Assembly (NCBI GenBank): GCA_003541985.1
Contig: DPLM01000250.1
Location: 3,298 to 10,523 of the forward strand
Length of the DNA stretch: 7,226 bases
Direction: 5' to 3'
DNA from: Deltaproteobacteria bacterium
Lineage (GTDB): Bacteria > SAR324 > NAC60-12
The notes beneath the pieces were generated by a model that saw nothing but the letters and a program-made list of their open reading frames with translations, did not search any database and was not told the DNA's origin. Position 1 is the stretch's first letter; each line of letters opens with the position of its first letter. Positions 5,245-7,226 of this stretch are shown piece by piece. Both the position numbers and the translations under genes were made by a program.

Positions 5245-6960
5245 TTGACGATTATGTACTCACAAGTAATACGAGCAGACGCCAAAATAGGAAGTGGCTT
5301 CTTCCAGCCGATCATGATGTTGCTAACCAGCAACTTATCTCTAAGGGTTGCAATTATTTGTATGCTGCTAGTAATTGTGCTCGATCGTCTGTTCATTACG
5401 CTCATTTATCCAGTCTACGAGAGCGTTTTACCACAGCCTGATCAATTAAGTTGGCTCAACATTGACGCGGGATATTCACCAATAGTTTGGACAGTTTATC
5501 TAGGTTCTATCCTAGCCAGTATCACCGTTGTAGTAAGCTTAGCCGCACAAAGTGCTCCTAAACTTATTGATCTTTACATGGAAAATGTGCCGACCATGTC
5601 CTTTGTCTGGTGGACTATGGCATGTACAGCTCACTGCTACACTTTAAAACTTCTCCCAGAACTAGGCTACGATGTATCACCGAGTTTAGTTTTCAACTAT
5701 CACGTACTCTTCCCTGTTTTCTTGTTCACCAATTTCCCTTTTGTCCTCGCAGTTCTACTGTCAACAAAAACCCATAACGTAATCCGCCAAGTACTTGGTG
5801 GAAGCAAATCTATTTTTCACAACTTAGCACAGCAGAAAACACGCAAAAAAACGAAAGAGGCGTATCCGAAAGAGCAGCTGCAGTTATTTGAAGCACAGAA
5901 CCAGCTTATTGATTTACTGACCTTTACTCCTTACAAAGAGCCGAAGGCATTGATTATTGAAGGATTGGGTGATTTACTTCGATTTTATGTGGAATTTAAA
6001 CATCAACTACCAGATTCCTTCTTCAAGGTTCAACAATCAATCCGAGAGGATATTTCTTTCAAAACTATGCAAGACGAGATGAAAACAATTGAGGAAACTA
6101 AATTGTTTTTTGAGCAAAAAAGTCTTCGATTAATTGGAAATGTCTACATTAATTTTCTTGAAAAGGGAGATTTTGACCTGTCAACCTTATGTGTGGAACA
6201 AGTAGGAATGTTGGGCCGCAAGGGAGTTGATTTGAGAGATGATGATCTCATCACAATGACAATGGTACGCTTGAATACTCATTTACGTTTTGCACTAAAA
6301 CATGGGATGTACAACAATGAACCAAGGAATCTGTATAATTTAATTTTTCACTATGGGCTTTTTACAAATGCCTTAGTAGAAGCCGGAATGGTTGATCGAG
6401 TAAAAACCTGCTTTTTCTATCTCACCTTTTACAATGCCGAATGTTTTAAGGCAGTCCGCCAATCCCCAGCAGTGGGATTTATCTTAGATGTGATTGCAAC
6501 AGAAATGCAGAAAATTATGATTCGCATTGATGAACTCAATTGGGATCCAGAAATACACGATGCACTGCTTAAATCTTTTCTCCTATTAGACAATCCCACG
6601 GGTTCCGAAAGGGAACAGTTGGTTGCCTTCTTCACCAATTCTCATGGAATACGTCTTCTACATATCGGCCTAGCGTTACACTACATAGCCAAGGGGGATA
6701 CGGCACGAGCCAAAGTGATTGCCAAAGACACGTTGCAAGATCGCAATCTACTCGGTGAGGAAGTATTTCTAAAAAATATGAAAATTATTTTCGCTAGGCT
6801 GCGATTCTCAGGACCGACATTCTGGGAAGACACTGATCGGGGTAACTTGAATATTTACTATTCACCTCATGCAAGCCATATTGACCAATTTGGAACAATG
6901 CAGCAAGAATTCCTTGAGGAAGCCCGTGCGGAGGAGGCTGCCCTTAGAGGGGTAGGTTAA
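5245..6960 (+). CDS. Polytopic membrane protein with large helical cytoplasmic domain, function unknown
   Basis: I do not recognise a named family. The N-terminal 175 residues hold about four hydrophobic segments: 33-55, 79-101, 117-135 (broken by Cys/His residues: WWTMACTAHCYTL) and 149-173. A basic stretch (about 199-206, TRKKTKEA) marks the cytoplasmic side. The remaining 365 residues are soluble and mostly helical, with a TPR-like pair near 470-495 (LALHYIAKGDTARAKVIAK) and a distinctive segment at 526-541 (FWEDTDRGNLNIYYSP) before an acidic, Ala-rich C-terminus. The layout is that of a membrane-anchored scaffold or sensor. No catalytic motif, kinase, GGDEF or nuclease signature is seen. 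TTG at 5245 has AGGG six bases upstream; ATG at 5254 would shorten the protein by three residues. It is only three bases from the rpoZ stop and 32 bases before lipA, so co-transcription is likely. Confidence 0.82.
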   Translation: MTIMYSQVIRADAKIGSGFFQPIMMLLTSNLSLRVAIICMLLVIVLDRLFITLIYPVYESVLPQPDQLSWLNIDAGYSPIVWTVYLGSILASITVVVSLAAQSAPKLIDLYMENVPTMSFVWWTMACTAHCYTLKLLPELGYDVSPSLVFNYHVLFPVFLFTNFPFVLAVLLSTKTHNVIRQVLGGSKSIFHNLAQQKTRKKTKEAYPKEQLQLFEAQNQLIDLLTFTPYKEPKALIIEGLGDLLRFYVEFKHQLPDSFFKVQQSIREDISFKTMQDEMKTIEETKLFFEQKSLRLIGNVYINFLEKGDFDLSTLCVEQVGMLGRKGVDLRDDDLITMTMVRLNTHLRFALKHGMYNNEPRNLYNLIFHYGLFTNALVEAGMVDRVKTCFFYLTFYNAECFKAVRQSPAVGFILDVIATEMQKIMIRIDELNWDPEIHDALLKSFLLLDNPTGSEREQLVAFFTNSHGIRLLHIGLALHYIAKGDTARAKVIAKDTLQDRNLLGEEVFLKNMKIIFARLRFSGPTFWEDTDRGNLNIYYSPHASHIDQFGTMQQEFLEEARAEEAALRGVG

Positions 6961-6992
6961 TCTTAAATGCTTATCAATCTCTATTTAAGAAC

Positions 6993-7226
6993 ATGACAAT
7001 CATTTTAGAGAAACAGAATTTTCGAAAAAGGCACGATCGGCTTCCCAAACCTTCCTGGCTGAAAGTAAGGTTCCCATCCGGAGAAAGATTTCATTGGATT
7101 GAAAATCAGGCAAGAAAACTAGCCTTAAGCACAGTATGTGAAGAAGCTCGTTGCCCAAACATTGGTGAATGTTGGAATAGTGGAACTGCAACTTTCATGG
7201 TAATGGGTGATACTTGCACTAGAGCT
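6993..7226 (+). CDS. lipA: Lipoyl synthase, N-terminal 78 residues, cut by the window edge
   Basis: LipA is a radical-SAM enzyme that inserts two sulfurs into octanoyl groups on lipoyl domains of pyruvate dehydrogenase, 2-oxoglutarate dehydrogenase and the glycine cleavage H protein. The sequence shows the KPSWLKVRFPSGE lead (19-31), then the auxiliary 4Fe-4S cluster motif C-x4-C-x5-C (C49, C54, C60 in TVCEEARCPNIGECW), then GTATFMVMGDTCTR. C75 is the first Cys of the radical-SAM CxxxCxxC motif, and the window ends one codon before the second. About 200 residues should follow. ATG at 6993 gives the expected short N-terminus; only a weak AAGA lies upstream, so translation may depend on the preceding gene. 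No stop or frameshift is present in the visible part. Confidence 0.97.
   Translation, partial: MTIILEKQNFRKRHDRLPKPSWLKVRFPSGERFHWIENQARKLALSTVCEEARCPNIGECWNSGTATFMVMGDTCTRA

Noticed and set aside
5187..5405. 72-residue open frame on the - strand
   Set aside because: It is antisense to rpoZ and the membrane protein gene, with no supporting signal.
6967..6996. Nine-codon mini-ORF (MLINLYLRT) whose stop overlaps the lipA ATG
   Set aside because: It has no ribosome-binding site and nothing that resembles a leader peptide for control by an amino acid; a chance short frame in AT-rich DNA is as likely.

Overview
The window looks like chromosomal DNA of a Gram-negative, probably proteobacterial organism. 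It encodes an N-terminally truncated lipoprotein with a lipobox, secreted and membrane-anchored envelope proteins, a YfgM-type membrane-anchored TPR protein, an RNA polymerase omega subunit and a lipoyl synthase. Base composition leans AT. The mix (CsgG-like secreted protein, DUF368 transporter, omega subunit beside lipA) would suit a deltaproteobacterium or a SAR324-like lineage, but that is a guess from general character, not a placement. I see no transposase, integrase, CRISPR array, tRNA or rRNA.

Layout. (i) Left, + strand, 1-938: the end of a small Ser/Thr-rich lipoprotein that resembles DUF3015, then, through a one-base stop/start overlap, a pentapeptide-repeat protein. (ii) Middle, - strand, read from 4078 down to 907: a small anchored beta-rich protein, a secreted CsgG-like protein (ATGA overlap), a 128-residue orphan protein behind its own likely promoter and an inverted repeat, and a DUF368/PopT polyprenyl-phosphate translocase. 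The translocase gene ends 32 bases inside the pentapeptide gene in tail-to-tail overlap. (iii) A divergent intergenic region of about 200 bases, 4079-4281. (iv) Right, + strand, 4282-7226: YfgM-like TPR protein, rpoZ, a 571-residue membrane protein of unknown function, and the start of lipA, which runs off the window.

How they may work together. The left and middle groups are mostly cell-envelope genes: outer-membrane lipoprotein, secreted CsgG-like factor, inner-membrane recycling of the undecaprenyl-phosphate carrier. The right group is tightly packed and mixes an envelope TPR protein, a transcription subunit and cofactor synthesis, so it is more likely a housekeeping operon than a single pathway. 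The least explained elements are the CsgG-like protein with its paired C-terminal membrane segments and beta-like tail, its translationally coupled small partner, the orphan gene preceding PopT with its palindromic promoter region, and the large membrane protein between rpoZ and lipA. No clearly new defence, mobile or secondary-metabolite system is visible.
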